A stretch of DNA of 64,000 nt from Eutreptiella sp. 'Long Island Sound 2002'. Lineage: Eukaryota > Euglenozoa > Euglenophyceae > Eutreptiales > Eutreptiaceae. This document shows, piece by piece, positions 62,301-64,000 of this stretch; within the stretch, counting starts at the first letter, position 1; each line of letters opens with the position of its first letter. The notes below the pieces were generated by a model, which made no database searches, was not told where the DNA came from, and worked only from the letters and a program-made list of their open reading frames with translations. The translations under genes and the position numbers were made by a program. The DNA lies in contig OZ038382.1 in the NCBI GenBank assembly GCA_964036045.1, forward strand, positions 41,556,090 to 41,620,089, given 5' to 3'.

Positions 62301-64000
62301 CGCGCGCGCGGGGGTGGCGGGGGGTGCAATGGCAGTGTGGGTGTGTGCCGGCAGTGGACCAGAGCGAAAACTTCAACGGGTAGGGCGAAAGGTGCCACTT
62401 TACGAAAGCACGCGTACAGCCTAGCCAACCACCACGCAGCAACCTGAAAATCCAATCAATGTGGCGTACCAAAATGAAACTTTTTTGCAAAAATATGGAA
62501 CATGCCCCTTCTAAATTTTCTTCTAATGCCTTCCCGGAACGCTGAAGGGGGAGCTGCAATAACTTGACAGAAAGTCCCGAATTAAATTTTGAGATATTGT
62601 GTCGGCAAGTATCACCACACTTCATTATGAAAGCACCTGGCTCTCACACCAAGCCATACCATACCATGCCAAGCCAAGCCAGCCATGCCTTGGCTTGACA
62701 AGACGAGGCGAGCGAGCGCGCGCGCGCGGGGGTGGCAGGGGGTGCACTGGCAGTGTGGGTGTGTGGTGGCAGTGGACCAGAGCGAAAACTTCAACGGGTA
62801 GGGCGAAAGGTGCCACTTTACGAAAGCACGCGTACAGCCTAGCCAACCACCACGCAGCAACCTGAAAATCCAATAAATGTGGCGTACCAAAATGAAACTT
62901 TTTTGCAAAAATATGGAACATGCCCCTTCTAAATTTTCTTCTAATGCCTTCCCAGAACGCTGAAGGGGGAGCTGCAATAATTTGACAGAAAGTCCCGAAT
63001 TCAATTTTGAGATATTGTGTCGGCAAGTATCACCACACTTCATTATGAAAGCACCTGGCTCTCACACCAAGCCATACCATACCATGCCAAGCCAAGCCAG
63101 CCATGCCTTGGCTTGACGAGACAAGGCGAGCGAGCGCGCGCGCGCGGGGGTGGCGGGGGGTGCAATGCCAGTGTGGGTGTGTGGTGGCAGTGGACCAGAG
63201 CGAAAACTTCAACGGGTAGGGCGAAAGGTGCCACTTTACGAAAGCACGCGTACAGCCTAGCCAACCACCATGCAGCAACCTGAAAATCCAATAAATGTGG
63301 CGTACCAAAATGAAACTTTTTTGCAAAAATATGGAACATGCCCCTTCTAAATTTTCTTCTAATGCCTTCCCGGAACGCTGAAGGGGGAGCTGCAATAACT
63401 TGACAGAAAGTCCCGAATTCAATTTTGAGATATTGTGTCGGCAAGTATCACCACACTTCATTATGAAAGCACCTGGCTCTCACACCAAGCCATACCATAC
63501 CATGCCAAGCCAGGCCAGCCATGCCTTGGCTTGACGAGACGAGGCGAGCGAGCGCGCGCGCGCGGGGGTGGCGGGGGGTGCAATGGCAGTGTGGGTGTGT
63601 CGTGGCAGTGGACCAGAGCGAAAACTTCAACGGGTAGGGCGAAAGGTGCCACTTTACGAAAGCACGCGTACAGCCTAGCCAACCACCACGCAGCAACCTG
63701 AAAATCCAATAAATGTGGCGTACCAAAATGAAACTTTTTTGCAAAAATATGGAACATGCCCCTTCTATAATTTTCTTCTAATGCCTTCCCGGAACGCTGA
63801 AGGGGGAGCTGTAATAACTTGACAGAAAGTCCCGAATTCAATTTTGAGATATTGTGTCGGCAAGTATCACCACACTTCATTATGAAAGCACCTGGCTCTC
63901 ACACCAAGCCATACCATACCATGCCAAGCCAAGCCAGCCATGCCTTGGCTTGACGAGACGAGGCGAGCGAGCGCGCGCGCGCGGGGGTGGCGGGGGGTGC
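59391..64000. repeat. 11-monomer higher-order repeat, copy 2 (to the window edge)
   Basis: Every diagnostic variant of copy 1 that I checked is repeated in the same order. The only internal difference I found is 56260 (t) versus 60860 (c). Text identity continues to the last base of the window, so a further copy could follow. Confidence 0.88.

Larger units (their letters stand above)
52511..64000. repeat. 418-bp satellite array, right block (about 27.5 monomers)
   Basis: The array continues in the same orientation and phase after the element, beginning in the middle of the monomer split by the insertion and running to the window edge. Monomer starts are at 52564, 52982, 53400 and so on to 63854, the last one incomplete. 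The first few monomers carry cttcttaatttt, a variant also common in the 32-39 kb part of the left block, so both blocks were one array. No gene is present. Confidence 0.97.

Noticed and set aside
39-64000. CRISPR array or rDNA spacer
   Set aside because: The whole 418-bp unit repeats with no unique spacers, and no rRNA sequence is present.

Overview
This window is eukaryotic nuclear DNA with two components. One is a very long tandem satellite array with a monomer of about 418 bp and roughly 127 copies. The other is a single full-length Ty3/gypsy LTR retrotransposon of the chromovirus type that has inserted into the array. I see no rRNA, tRNA, CRISPR or ordinary host gene. The lineage is not settled by the sequence. 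The chromodomain integrase, the primer-binding site matching initiator tRNA-Met (acceptor arm of the AGCAGAG type, not the land-plant ATCAGAG type) and the Pol sequence fit a fungus, alga or other protist. The RNase H end (ALSRWAYPA) and an NPPF-type domain before the RT remind me of algal or dinoflagellate elements, but that is recall only and weak.

Layout. Positions 1-38 are a short non-satellite flank ending in five ACCT units. Positions 39-41757 hold about 100 head-to-tail monomers. Positions 41758-52510 are the retrotransposon, coded on the minus strand: two 532-bp LTRs with 7 differences, a 5-bp target duplication AGGGG, a PBS and a PPT. Positions 52511-64000 are the same array resuming within the interrupted monomer, about 27.5 more copies. 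The array has local higher-order structure: an alternating dimer at the left end, several two- to three-monomer blocks copied 3-5 monomers apart, and an 11-monomer block of 4,600 bp at the right end repeated almost without change up to the window edge.

The element reads, in its own sense (right to left): LTR, N-terminal Gag extension starting inside the LTR and running through the PBS, Gag capsid/nucleocapsid, protease, NPPF (adenine-methylase-like) domain, reverse transcriptase, RNase H, integrase with GPF motif, chromodomain, about 1.6 kb non-coding 3' region, PPT, LTR. All coding parts lie in one reading frame over 8.2 kb, from 52142 down to 43935. That frame is interrupted by exactly three in-frame stops (TAA at 51069-51071, TAG at 49119-49121, TAG at 48381-48383), each near a module boundary. 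The TAA could be removed by a 66-nt candidate intron. The two TAGs have no such explanation that I can see: they are either decay since insertion or programmed readthrough. The chromodomain fits insertion into silent repeat chromatin.

The most notable points are the one-frame three-stop layout with conserved sequence continuing across a stop, the NPPF domain placed between protease and RT, Gag starting in the LTR with the PBS inside coding sequence, and the near-perfect 4.6-kb higher-order repeat.
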